Under the pieces are notes generated by a model. The model had not been told where the DNA came from. It worked only from the letters and a program-made list of their open reading frames with translations, and made no database searches. Position numbers and translations under genes: made by a program. A stretch of DNA of 54,899 nucleotides from Cochliopodium minus (taxonomy: Eukaryota > Discosea > Himatismenida > Cochliopodiidae): contig JAMYWO010000163.1 in NCBI GenBank assembly GCA_024220525.1, forward strand, positions 19,524-74,422, read 5' to 3'. The stretch's first letter is position 1; each line of letters begins with the position of its first letter. Positions 21,531-32,965 of the stretch are shown one piece after another.

Positions 21531-23771
21531 ATGAGCGAATTTAGAAAGACTATTTTTGTTAAAGATAAATTACTCTTAAACAAATCTGAATCCAAAAAAT
21601 TCTTGAAATCCCTCTCTATCTTCAACCTCAATCCTCAACAAATCGAAAACTTATTTCCCGCCAAATCCAAAATCTACAGGATCAGATTGGTATCTGGCAC
21701 CATCATCTATTCCAATCAGAATAATCAACCTTTGTTATTTGATGATAAAGGCCAAAATGATTTATACCCAACCATCTATGCACTCAAAATAATTCCTGAT
21801 TTTTTCCCATCGTAATATAAAAACCTATATATATGATATTTTCACTAATATCTTTTTTTATTTGTTTGATTCAATTATCAATGAAGATTGTTATGTCCCA
21901 AAGCAGTGATGGAATTTATATTAAATGGTAAGAAAAAAAAAAAATTTGTTTTATTATCAAATATTTTAACAAAATAATCGATCCAAAAATCAAAGAATCA
22001 TTCATTTTTGGATTTCAAATTTATATAAAATTAAATAATAAAATAAAAAATAAAAAATAAATAAATATAATAAAATATAAATAAACACCCTTTTTTTAGG
22101 ATAAAAATAAAGTAATAAAACATAAAGAGAAAGTTTTTCCTTTTATAAATGTGTCTGGTATCAACACGATAAAAAATAAAACTTCAAAATATTGGAGATA
22201 TAACCTCAAATGTACAATTGTTATTTTTCAATTTGTGGATATTGGAATCGCATTTAATGCAAATAATTTTTCGTTAAACAAATAAAAAATTTATAAACAC
22301 CTTTTTTATAGGAGCAGATTTGATGGCAAAAGGGATTAAATTGAATGAGTCTGATAAAGGACTTACAGAACTTCAATCTCTCAAAAAAGGAGAGAAAAGA
22401 AGCGTTTTCATAAGTGGGTTGGCATCTCCTGTGTGTGTGGGAACCATCCTCAAAACAGCAGAAGAGCTGAGAAAAGACTTTTCAGGGAAAATACTGAGAG
22501 TGGTGCACTACATGGGAGACTCCTTGTGGGAAATGGGAGATAAAGTCATGCCCGAAAAAATAGTCAAGAACCAACCAACAAATAGTGATAATAATGATAA
22601 TAAAAATAATATTAATAATGCTTCAACTAATGATATTTCAAATAATAATGATATTAATAAATTTAATAGTAATAAAATTAAAAATAATAATGATGTTAAT
22701 GATGAAATCAATTCCACTAAAACTATCGTTAATTCTTCCTCCGAAAACAATTCTAATGTAGAAAAGATTTTGATTGATGAGAATACAAAGACTGAACAAA
22801 TCAATCCTCCCAAAAAAAGTGAAGAAGAGAAAGTGAAAGAGATGGACGAGCTTGTTTTCTACTGCTTCATGAATTCTCTCAAAGCCAAACTTTCTACGAA
22901 GAAAGAACTTCCTATTCTCCTAAGTACCTTCTACTCCAAATACATGATCCCCTGTTGCCCCGAAAACAAAAAGTTGAATCTCAAACATTCTTCGTACAAA
23001 AAACTCCCCGCGTTTATCGATGATATGCAAAAAAACGGTCTTTTGATAATCGAAAAACCCAAAGAAGGCATCGTTTTAATCAAAGATTTCGACAAGACTC
23101 ATCGTCTCTACACTTCTTTCAAAACCTCCGTCGAAAAAGAGGATCCCTCCGAAAAAGCCAGCTCCATGACTCCCAAACTCTCCATCAACATGGTCTACCA
23201 ACCCACCAAAAACTCTTCTTTCTTGTTCGCCGATGAAGTTAATGTCAAACAAAAGTATTTCACCCTCCAAGAATGCAAAACAAAGTTCAACAACTATTTG
23301 GAGAAACATGTTGATACACACTGTCCCGAAAAACCTTTTTTCTTGCTTGACATCAACTTGTGTAAGCTTTGGAAGGGAATCAACGCGGGGAACAAAATCG
23401 AGAAGAAAGATATCGTCAAGAAACTTGAAATTCATCTCAAGAAGTTCTGTGAAATCTCTAAGAATGGCAACGTGACTTTGTCAAAAATTATTCCCAAAAT
23501 AGAAATTGTTATTCTCAAAAAATCTTCCAACAAATTTGTCACGCAAATCTTTGGTTTGAAGGATTTTGGTTTTGATGAGATCGAGATTGCCCAGAATTTC
23601 CAGTTTACTTTTGCTACCAGTTCTTCTGTAAAGACCAATGTGAGTGGAAAAGATTTCATTCATGTCATGGGAGACATTTCTGAGCAAATAAAGAGTGTTC
23701 TTGAGAAGGAGTTTGGTATTACTCCTCAATTTGTTACAATTACAAAAGCCATTAAAAAGAAAAAGAAATAA
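21531..23771 (+). CDS. EIF2D: Translation initiation/recycling factor eIF2D (ligatin)
   Basis: Exons: 21531-21811, 21887-21927 and 22312-23771; sum 1782 nt, 593 aa (human 584). N-terminal MCT1-like plus PUA region (about 1-200): FRKTIFVKDKLLLNKSESKK, YPTIYALKIIPDFFPS, CPKAVMEFILNGADLMAKGI. The SWIB/MDM2-like part (about 350-470) includes INLCKLWKGINAGNKIEKKD, and the C-terminal SUI1 domain ends near FGITPQFVTI. The protein should deliver or remove tRNA at the 40S P site without GTP and recycle post-termination subunits. An Asn/Asp-rich low-complexity insert (22576-22740) separates PUA from the middle domain. The 41-nt exon 2 keeps frame and completes the family segment. Confidence 0.92.
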
Positions 23772-23853
23772 AAAACACCTTATTTATTTAAATAAATTAC
23801 TTTTTTTAACTTTTCCCAAATAAATATTTTAATATTACAACAATTAAAAAAGG

Positions 23854-25651
23854 TTAGTTATGAAGTTCCATGTTCTTCCTTTTCTTTGGATTATTTTTCT
23901 CATCTTTCTTTGGTTTTGTTGTGATGAGATGATCAATTGCACAAAGATCAAAGATTTTGGAAAGAAGTGGACGAGGAATTTTCAAATACTTTTTCTCCTT
24001 CAAGAATCTGTTTTGACAAAACAAGAAAATTTTTATTTTCTCTTTGAAATCTTGAGAGAATGTTGAATGTTTGTCAAAATTCCAACATGGTTTTTCGACA
24101 ATCCTTTTGTTGAGTTGAAAATAAACATCAAGAACTTGTTGATGCTTCCTTAGCTTTGAGCTGAACACTTGAAGGAGAGAATGATTCACTTTCAAAAGTT
24201 CAACAAGCTCTAAATACCCACTTTCAACAAGATTATTGTCATCAATCGATAAAATTTCAAGTGTCTTGTTTGTTTTCAAACATTCAAAAATGTTCTTCAT
24301 CCCTTCGTTGAGAATCAAGTTTGAATCAAGTGAAATCACCTTCAGATACTTGTTGTTCCTCAAAGAATCACTCAAAAAGGATGCTCCCTTGTTTCCAAAC
24401 TCATTACTGTTGATGTACAACTCTTCCCATTTTTTGTATTTGAGCAGTTCAGAGAGGATTTTGCATCCATTTTCATCGATATTACATTTGTTCAGCTTGA
24501 TAACCTTCAATGATGAATTTTTCTCAAGACCATATTGAAGACTTTCGATAACTCCCTTGGATACATGACAATTTGAAAGATTCCTAAAATATATTTAAAA
24601 AATAAAAAATAGGCCTCAATAAAATGAAAATATAGGGTTAAATTAGTTTGTAGATAAACATTACATTTCGATCAATGAATTATTAAGAGACAACATGTTT
24701 GATAAAGAGTTTATGCCTTCTATATTAGGATAATTATTGCTCAAATCTAGTACATTTATACATCTCTTTGAAGATAATGAATCACATATCCCCTTGAATC
24801 CCTCCTCCTTGATTATATTCGATGCCAAAAAGAGATATTCGAGGATGATATTGTTATTCAGGTAGGAGGATAGATATATTGATCCCGCATCCCCTATCTG
24901 ATTGTTGGTTAGATCCAATCTTTTGATATTATTGCTCTTCTTAAATCCCTCTACGATTATCTTGAACAGATTTTCATCAATATGGTTATTGTGAAGATAA
25001 ATATTGCTTAATATCTTATTTTCCCCGAATATATCTTTATAAAAAATTGATAGTCAAAAATATTAAAAAAATCAGCTTAATTATTTATTTTTTCTTACTT
25101 GCAAATGATAAGGATGAATCCTCTCCAAACTTTTCTTCCCTAATTACCAAAGATTTCAGAGAAATGTTCCCCTTTAAAGCATCAAATAACTCGCAAAGTT
25201 TCTTCTCCTCCTCCAACAAGCTCGAACAAATCTCAAGACTCTCAATAGAAATAAGATTATCCCTGAATAAATTTACGAATTTGATCCAATCCTCTATTAT
25301 TTCATTTTTATTTATTATTAATGTTTTTAACGATTTATTCGTCGATAAATAGCCTAAAAATTCTCTCAAAGAATTTTTCATTATCAAGGAATTCCCTTCC
25401 ACTGACAAAGTATTTATTCGATCTATCTTTTTCAAGCAATCGAAAAGCATCTTCGCATGTTTTGGAATCACATCTGCCTTCAGGCTCAGTTCTACTATTT
25501 CTGGTTTTTTTTCTAATTGAACTATAAGATCATGTATCTTTGATTTATACTTATGTTCTATCCTGCTATCATCATCAATTTCCTTCTTTTTAATTTTTTT
25601 TTTTAAATTATTAATTTTTATTTCATTTTTTTCCAATAATAAATCATAAAT
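23854..25651 (-). CDS. Leucine-rich-repeat protein, copy A
   Basis: Exons 25100-25651, 24665-25034 and 23854-24583, phases consistent. It consists of ribonuclease-inhibitor-like LRRs of about 28 residues (KRLDLTNNQIGDAGSIYL, NVLDLSNNYPNIEG, KVIKLNKCNIDENGC, ELYINSNEFGNKGASFL). A C-terminal region without LRRs ends in KKRKN. No NACHT, kinase or signal peptide is visible. The first residues are uncertain: the exon opens after an AG without an ATG and the upstream exon is not clear; a poly-A run at 25651-25660 may hide a frame error. The last exon is almost identical to that of copy B, while earlier exons have diverged. Confidence 0.75.
23873..24575 (-). repeat. Near-identical last exon shared with 27090-27780
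   Basis: About 700 bases of the terminal LRR exon are repeated about 3.2 kb away with very few substitutions, in direct orientation. Similarity stops close to the acceptor site on one side and near the stop codon on the other. Confidence 0.9.
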
Positions 25652-25653
25652 CT

Positions 25654-26340
25654 TTTTTTATTACTCTCCATACCTCCATTATACTCTTCTCCTTCTTCTA
25701 ATAATATCCTCTTTTTTTTTTTTTTCAAAAGATCGTTGTCTTTTTTTAGAATTTAAAATGGTAATTTTTTTTTTTAATTTTTTATTTATTTTATTGTTCG
25801 ATAAATTTTTTTAAATCGTTGTTTCATTTCAAATTCTGTTTTGCATTTCAATTTCTTCTCTTTTTGTGATATCATAAATATCCATTTCAATGATTTGCTT
25901 TGGTATATTAGATATAAAAAAAAAAAAATATATTTCAAAAAGAGGAAATGCTAATTCCACTTACTTCTTAATTTACAAAATCAATCTTAATTTACAATTC
26001 TAATTGTTTTCCTCTCAAAAAAACAATTTAAAAAATCCATTTTTGACTAAAGATATCCTCATTTTTTCCTATACGTTAGATTTCATTCCAAAGGCTAATT
26101 CATTTGAATGAAATACAACAAGATGATTAGTATCAATTATCATAAGGATTCAATCCCGAAATAAAAAAAAAGAAATTTTAAAACTAAACAAAAAACCTTA
26201 ATAAACTTGTTTGATAACAAATTAAAAAAATTTTGAGAATGCTGATTGTTTAATAAACAAGTTAAACTCGAAGACAGGAATTATTATTTTTAAAATTTTA
26301 ATTCTTATAATTTCCGCATAAAAAAAAAAATTCTCCCCTT
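25654..26340 (-). other. Intergenic region between LRR copy A and the tail-anchored gene
   Basis: Probably contains the missing first exon of LRR copy A near 25660-25750. Otherwise AT-rich, with a small palindrome (AACTTGTTT at 26205 and its complement near 26257). No other gene seen. Confidence 0.5.
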
Positions 26341-26912
26341 TTATTTTGATCTTATCAATCTACTAATTACCATTCCCAAAAATATGGATCCAATCATGGT
26401 CATAATATAAGTAGGATTTGTTATATAATTGATTTCATTCTTTTTATTTTCCTTTTTTACTTCCTCCACACTATTTGTGTTGATTGTTGATTTTGGCTCT
26501 CTATTTTCATTTGTTTTGTTTTCGAGTTCATTTCTCTGAATAAAAATTATAAAAAAATTTCAGTTATTTTATAAGAGCAAAGAAAAAAATAGATTTTTCC
26601 TCATTTGAATGTTTATCTTTTGATTCTATTGATAAATTTGATTTCATTTACTTAATAAAAATATTTTATTGAAGATATAAGAGAGATATTCTAAATTCTT
26701 ACTTTATTTTTTAAGATGGAAATTTCTTCTTTTAATTTCTTCTCCTTTTCAATGTATTCATTGTTTAAAATTTTTAATTCCTCCATATAATTGTTGGTTT
26801 CTTTATATTTTTCATTCAATTCCTTTATTTCTTCAATTAACTCGTGAATTATTTCTTGTAAAACAAGATAATCTTCTGGTAGGTTATTCAAATCAATTTG
26901 AGAGATATCCAT
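26341..26912 (-). CDS. Small tail-anchored coiled-coil protein
   Basis: Two exons, 26703-26912 and 26341-26535; 134 aa. An N-terminal Glu/Lys/Leu-rich coiled coil (LQEIIHELIEEIKELNEKY onwards) is followed by a polar linker. A single C-terminal hydrophobic helix (YIMTMIGSIFLGMVI) comes next, then SRLIRSK. This is the layout of a tail-anchored protein facing the cytosol, possibly on mitochondria or peroxisomes given the short basic tail. Lies between the two LRR paralogues on the same strand. No family recognised. Confidence 0.7.
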
Positions 26913-27070
26913 CCTAATTTGGTTCACTTAATGTTTCCTTCTTTTTATTTTTTAATTTGATCAAAATATAAAAAATTGAATTGAACATGGATTTATTGAT
27001 CTGATCACAAAATACCCCATAAAAATACTTTAATAAATAAAAATACATTCATATTCCATTTGAAGAAACA

Positions 27071-28720
27071 TTACAAATTCTTTCTTTTCTTTGTAATATT
27101 TTTCTCATCTTTCTTTGGTTTTGTTGTGATGAGATGATCAATTGCACAAAGATCAAAGATTTTGGAAAGAAGTGGACGAGGAATTTTCAAATACTTTTTC
27201 TCCTTCAAGAATCTGTTTTGACAAAACAAGAAAATTTTTATTTTCTCTTTGAAATCTTGAGAGAATGTTGAATGTTTGTCAAAATTCCAACATGGTTTTT
27301 CGACAATCCTTTTGTTGAGTTGAAAATAAACATCAAGAACTTGTTGATGCTTCCTTAGCTTTGAGCTGAACACTTGAAGGAGAGAATGATTCACTTTCAA
27401 AAGTTCAACAAGCTCTAAATACCCACTTTCAACAAGATTATTGTCATCAATCGATAAAATTTCAAGTGTCTTGTTTGTTTTCAAACATTCAAAAATGTTC
27501 TTCATCCCTTCGTTGAGAATCAAGTTTGAATCAAGTGAAATCACCTTCAGATACTTGTTGTTCCTCAAAGAATCACTCAAAAAGGATGCTCCCTTGTTTC
27601 CAAACTCATTACTGTTGATGTACAACTCTTCCCATTTTTTGTATTTGAGCAGTTCAGAGAGGATTTTGCATCCATTTTCATCGATATTACATTTGTTCAG
27701 CTTGATTACTTTCAATGATGAATTTTTCTCAAGACCATATTGAAGATTTTCAATAACTCCCTTGGATACATGACAATTTGACAAATCACTAAGAGGGATT
27801 TTAAAAAAAAAAAAATTTAAAAGTAAATATAAATTTAGAATCTTCAAAAAAATAAAATAATTTTAGATTTACATCTCGATAAGCGATTCATTTTCGTACA
27901 ACATTAATGAAAAAGATTTGACACCCCCAAGATCCGGATAGTTATCGCTCACATTAAATACCTCCAGACAACATTCCTTCAAAGACAATGATTCACATAT
28001 CCCCTTGAATCCCTCCTCCTTGATGATGTTCTGAGACAGATTCAATCCTTTCAAAGTATTCTTTGAATTTAAGAATTTTGCCAAATAATTTGCTCCTTCA
28101 TTTCCTATCTGATTGTTGTAGAGATCCAACTTTCTTAGATTCGTGCATTTTTTGAATCCCTCCCACATATGCCTGAGACATCGATCTTGCAATCCATTGT
28201 TATGAAGATAGATTTTTTCTAGGTTCATTTTCTTTGTGAAGATTTCTGTGAAGGCTACACAACATGGTTCGGTGAACTTTTCATCTTCAATCGATATTGA
28301 TTTCAGAGAATAATTTCTTTTTATGCATTCGAATAATTTCTTTATCCAAATTTCTTCACCCAAGCTTGAAATAATTTCCAATCCGACCAATGAATTATTT
28401 TCCCCCAATATCTCGCTAAATGCATCCCAATGATCTCCCACAGGATTTTTATCCACGACCAATTTTTCCATATTTTTTGAGATTCTAAAATATTTTAAAA
28501 ATTCAAGAAAAGAATTAATTTCCAATGAATTTTCTGAAATGATCATCCACTTTATTCTATCATATTCTATCATTTTTTCGAACAATTGTTTTGCTTGTGA
28601 AGGGGATAGCTTCGTTTTTATATTCAGCATTGTTATTGACTTGTTGTTCTTCAATTGAGTGAGCATCTCATTCAATTTTGATTTATTTTTGTGGATATAA
28701 CAACTATTTTTCTGTTCATT
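27071..28720 (-). CDS. Leucine-rich-repeat protein, copy B
   Basis: Exons 27873-28720 and 27071-27788, plus a missing first exon upstream. Same RI-like LRR design as copy A (EKIYLHNNGLQDRCL, RKLDLYNNQIGNEGANYL, GLNLSQNIIKEEGFKGI). The exon split seen in copy A at 25034/25100 is absent here, so copy A gained or copy B lost an intron. From the last exon start to the C-terminus the two copies differ by only a few bases. Copy B ends KKRKNL where A ends KKRKNMELHN. The window shows no ATG in frame at the exon 5' end, so the true start lies further up. Confidence 0.75.
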
Positions 28721-30023
28721 CTTAATTATAAATAAATATTTTATTTATAAAAAAAAATAAAAATATATATTAAAGATAACAGAAGAATCTTGAAAGATAA
28801 CAATTATCATAATTTTAATATTTTACCATATAATTAATAATCCCTCTTAAATATTGATCAGATTTAACTTGGAAAAAATTAAATCAATTTTTTATTTATA
28901 AATAATTATTTTTTTAAAAATCCACATTAAAATGGATTAGTAATTTAAATTCTTTATATTCAATACACATATTACATAATAAGGGGAATTTATTGTAACG
29001 AATATTTCATTTTGGAGTAAAATATTTTTATTCAATATCTTTGAAGAAAAGAAAATATTGTCAAAACAACATTCAAAAAATACATTTCAAAACAATCTCA
29101 ACAGCACATCATTCAAAATCCTTCAAACCATATTGTAAATTTTCTTAAAAGATTTTAGTATTTGTGATTAAAAATTATTTTTTTTCAAAAAAGGATGATT
29201 ATTTTTAAATAATTTATAAATTTAAAATTTTAAATCCTGTGACTGAGGTGCTGTTTAAAAACCGAATAGAAAACCAAAATGTTGAACTCTAACAAAGTTT
29301 TGAAAAGAAATAGGAAATAAAATAGAAATAATTTTAAAAATATTATAATTTTAAAGATCTTCAACCAAAATTTCTACAAAAATTTTGTTTAATTTTTTTC
29401 CAAAGAGAATAATCAAATTCAGACATATGGATTTAAAAACGATAACATTATAAAAATTATGAGGCTATAATATTTTTTTTACTATAATAATTCCCAAAAT
29501 GATAACACAAAAATCTTTTTCTTTAAAGATTGGAAAAATAAACTAAAACTGGACTACCTTTTGTTTCCTTTATAAAATTAATTTTATGCAAATCCCCAAA
29601 GAAATTTTTAACAAAAATTAAAAAAAAAGTTATCAGATAGGTTTGTTAAATTTTTTTGTTCATTAAAGTTTTTCAACAATTGGAAAAGTCTTACAAATAA
29701 AATACACTTCATTCTTCAAATCTTTGACAATAAATTAATTATACCTTATTTGTTTTTTTTTAGTGATTAATCTGTGATTTAAAATTTTTTTTTAAATTTT
29801 AGATGAAATTTGAATGGGAAATCAAATTAAAATTTGGTTTGAAATCTTGGTGAAACAATTTAATTCAAGATTTCAAAGAAAATCAAAAAGAGAAAATTAA
29901 ATAAAAAACACAATCATTCCAAAATAAATAAAAGTAAAAATTGTAAAAAGGAAAATATTGAAATCAAGAATGGAAGAATAAAAAAAAAAATTCTATTCAA
30001 ATCTTGTTATTTTATTGAAATTG
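28721..30023. other. Longest gap without a clear gene (1.3 kb)
   Basis: Divergent promoters of LRR copy B and the SAM-PAS gene. It probably contains the first exon of copy B. Very AT-rich with no long frame on either strand; no tRNA-like sequence recognised. Confidence 0.6.
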
Positions 30024-31884
30024 ATGTTCAAAAGAAAAAAGAAGACCACGTTAGAAGACAAATCTCCTTTTTTGTGGAACACAGAAGAAGTATGCCAATG
30101 GATCAAAAAGATAGGATTCTCAGAATACAACAAGATCTTCAACAACAGTAAAATAACAGGAGATCAATTGTTTAGCATGGACATTGTGGATCTTAAAGAA
30201 CTTGGAATAGCGATAGTGGGTCATAAGAAAAAAATTTTAAGCGAAATATCAAAATTGGCGTCAAAAACAAAAAAAGAAGAGGAGAGTTTTTATAATAGCA
30301 GCGAATCTAGGGATAATGAGATGAGTAATACCGGATCAAGTGGTGAAACATCATCTGAAAGCATACAAAATAAATTTGTGGTGAATTTTATCATCGATAA
30401 TGATTCGCATGAGGTGAGATTGAAGAAATCCTACAATTTCATAAAGGTACAGAGGATATTGGAAAGCAAATTTGGGCTATCAATGTGCAAATTATATTAT
30501 GATGAAAAAGAGATAGTGGATGAGAAAGATTGGAAGAATACCACGAATGATAGGGATAATATAACCATCGATATTATCAAGGGAAATCCAAATGAATTGA
30601 ATTTGAGTGAAAGAAATATTTATGATACCTTGAATGATGCAGTATTTGTCATAGATATCTATGGAACAATCATATATTCCAATTCAAAAGTCAAGAAAGT
30701 AAAATATAAATAAATATTTTAAATTGCTTTTTTATTTATTTTTTTATTTGAAGACTTTGGGATATTCAAGGAGAGAAATAATAGGACAAAATATCAAAAT
30801 AATTGTTCCAGAAGAGCATAAAGATAAACATGGCATTAAATTTTCTAAAAAAAAAAAAAAAAAATAAATTTAATTTGATGTTTTCTTAGATGGGTACTTG
30901 AAAAATTATCTGATCCACGGAAATAAAAAAGTGATAGGTGTAGGTCGTCACGTTAAAGTAATAACAAAAGGCAAACTTACAAAACCAGCATGGTTGTCTG
31001 TGAATGAATCAAAAAACAACAAAGGAAGACATATTTTTATTGGATCTTTGCATCTAATGGAGGATGTGGATAGATCTCCCGAACTTCAAAATTTTAAAGT
31101 GATGGATTGTTTAAGTGATGCGATAGTAGTAATAAATAGCCAATGTACTGTTATTTTCATGAACAGATCTTCTGAAAAGTTGTTGGCTTTCAAATCAGAA
31201 GAGGTTGTCGGTAAAAATGTAAATATTATGATCCCAGAACCTCATTCTGAATTACATAGTAAAAAAAATTTAAAAGTTTTTTGTTTTTTTTTTAAAGTAA
31301 TTTCTTTTTGTTTTTCATTATTAGATGGTTATGTTAGAAATTACCTTATTACAGGAAAATCTAAAATAATGGGTCCTAAAGGTCGCAATACTGTTTGTAA
31401 AACAGGAAAGGGATTCTTGGAGCCAGTCAATTTGGAAATTTCCGAGCTGATAATCAACCAAGAAAGATACTTTGTTTCTGTCATCACAAAACAAGAAAAC
31501 TCTCTCAAGAAAAAAACAATTTTGGAAGAATCAAGAGACGTGCTAAATGATTTGTTAATTGCTGCAATGATAATGGATCAAAAAGGAATAGTACAAGCAA
31601 TTAACGATGAATTCACTCAATTATTCGGTTATCAGTTGGTAGAATTGATCGGACAAAATGTTAGCACAATCATGAATGACAAAGATGCCAAGCTACATGA
31701 TCAATATTTGAATAATTATTTATTGACGGGAAAGAGTAACATCATCAATACCAAGAGGAAGGTCATTGTGAAAGATTCCAACGGGAAGTTGAAAAACATT
31801 GTTTTGTCTGTTTCGGAGAAAACGGATTATAACAATGAGAAAATTTTTTTTGGATTATTTATTGATGACAAGATCAAACTTTGA
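30024..31884 (+). CDS. SAM, RA/PB1-like and triple PAS sensor protein
   Basis: Exons 30024-30698, 30754-30832, 30890-31258 and 31325-31884; sum 1683 nt, 560 aa. Residues about 15-80 form a SAM domain (WNTEEVCQWIKKIGFSEYNK, GDQLFSMDIVDLKELGI). A ubiquitin-like RA or PB1 fold follows (about 115-185). Three PAS domains then occur, each with the insert GY(L/V)xNYLxxG or QYLNNYLLTG seen in FixL-type PAS (DAVFVIDIYGTIIYSN, DAIVVINSQCTVIFMN, IAAMIMDQKGIVQAIN). SAM plus an ubiquitin fold recalls Ste11/Byr2 scaffolds, but no kinase or cyclase follows, so it may be an adaptor sensing a small ligand or redox state. Intron 2 must start with GC to keep the conserved H-D-G-Y junction. Confidence 0.85.
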
Positions 31885-32028
31885 TAAAATGAAGTCTTTT
31901 TTTGATTTTGTCAATTTATTTATTTTTTTATTTATAATTAAATTATTATTATTTTTGATAACTTTTTTTTTATTACAAATTTCTTTTTTTTGTTTCTTTT
32001 TAAAATACACTTCTTCAATATGTTTTGG

Positions 32029-32674
32029 TTAATCAAAACTTATGAAGATTTCAGTGTCAAGATCGTTTTCGTTCAAAATGAGTTTTGGTGGGATCAAAAC
32101 GGACATCTGGTTCTTAGTAGAGTTGAAATCATAGATTACTTTTTCGTTTTTTGCAATGTTCTCTTTTAATTTTTATTTCAAAAAAAAAATTAAATTTTAA
32201 AAAAAAAAAAAGTATTTTCTTCATAATTCTTAATTTATATACATCATTTATATATTGGGCAAATAGCTATCTTTTTTTTATATAATATGAAATTATATAT
32301 ATTATAAAGTTCATAACGATTTATTTTTTTTTCGGTATACTTTTCTTTTTTCCATCTATTATTGATTGGCTCATCATCTCTGTGATATTAGGAGATATTT
32401 TTATCGAAGATTTCTTCTTGAGATCATTCAACATATTCATATTTTTGGGATTCAATGTGGTTCTATTGTTGGTAATTCTCTTTGGTGATAAGATATTCTC
32501 CGGATCGGCAGATTGTTTAGAGACGACCGGCATATCTGAAAGTTTTAAATTGGATATGCCAATCAATTTCGATTCTCTATTGTTTGTTGGACTTTTATTT
32601 TTCATTTTGGAACTTGGTTTGAAGAAATTTGTTAAGGAAGTATTCTTCTTTGATTTTTCATCAATCTCTTTCAT
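32029..32674 (-). CDS. Small basic protein with PIP-box-like motif
   Basis: Exons 32341-32674 and 32029-32162, phase 1 join, 155 aa. Near the N-terminus NTSLTNFFKP resembles a PCNA-interacting motif (Qxx[ILM]xxFF) except that N replaces Q. The following region is Lys/Ser/Asn-rich and disordered; the C-terminus (VIYDFNSTKNQMSVLIPPKL) may form a short strand pair. If the motif is real, the protein acts with the DNA replication clamp. Not assigned to a family. Confidence 0.6.
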
Positions 32675-32965
32675 TTTTTTTTATAATCAAAGGAATGGAA
32701 TATTTATTGTATTTATATTGAATCATCAAATTTAAAAATACAATCTGGTCAGTTATGTATTGAAATTTTAAATTTGGTGACATAATAACAATCAAGCTAA
32801 ATGAAAAACTTAATATTTGATAAGTATTTCACTCAAAATTGTAGATTAATACTATTCTAGTTGGAATATAAAAGATAGACTCTTTAAATCATTCTTCAGG
32901 TATAACATAAAAGAGATCTTTTTTTAAAAATTCCTCAAAAATTATCAAGAAAATTTAAATAAAAA

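Noticed and set aside
22508-22813. 101-codon frame antisense to eIF2D
   Set aside because: Leu/Ile-rich mirror of the Asn-rich insert; shadow frame.
26200-26266. AACTTGTTT palindrome pair as a second mobile element
   Set aside because: Only about 10 matching bases and no second copy seen in the window.
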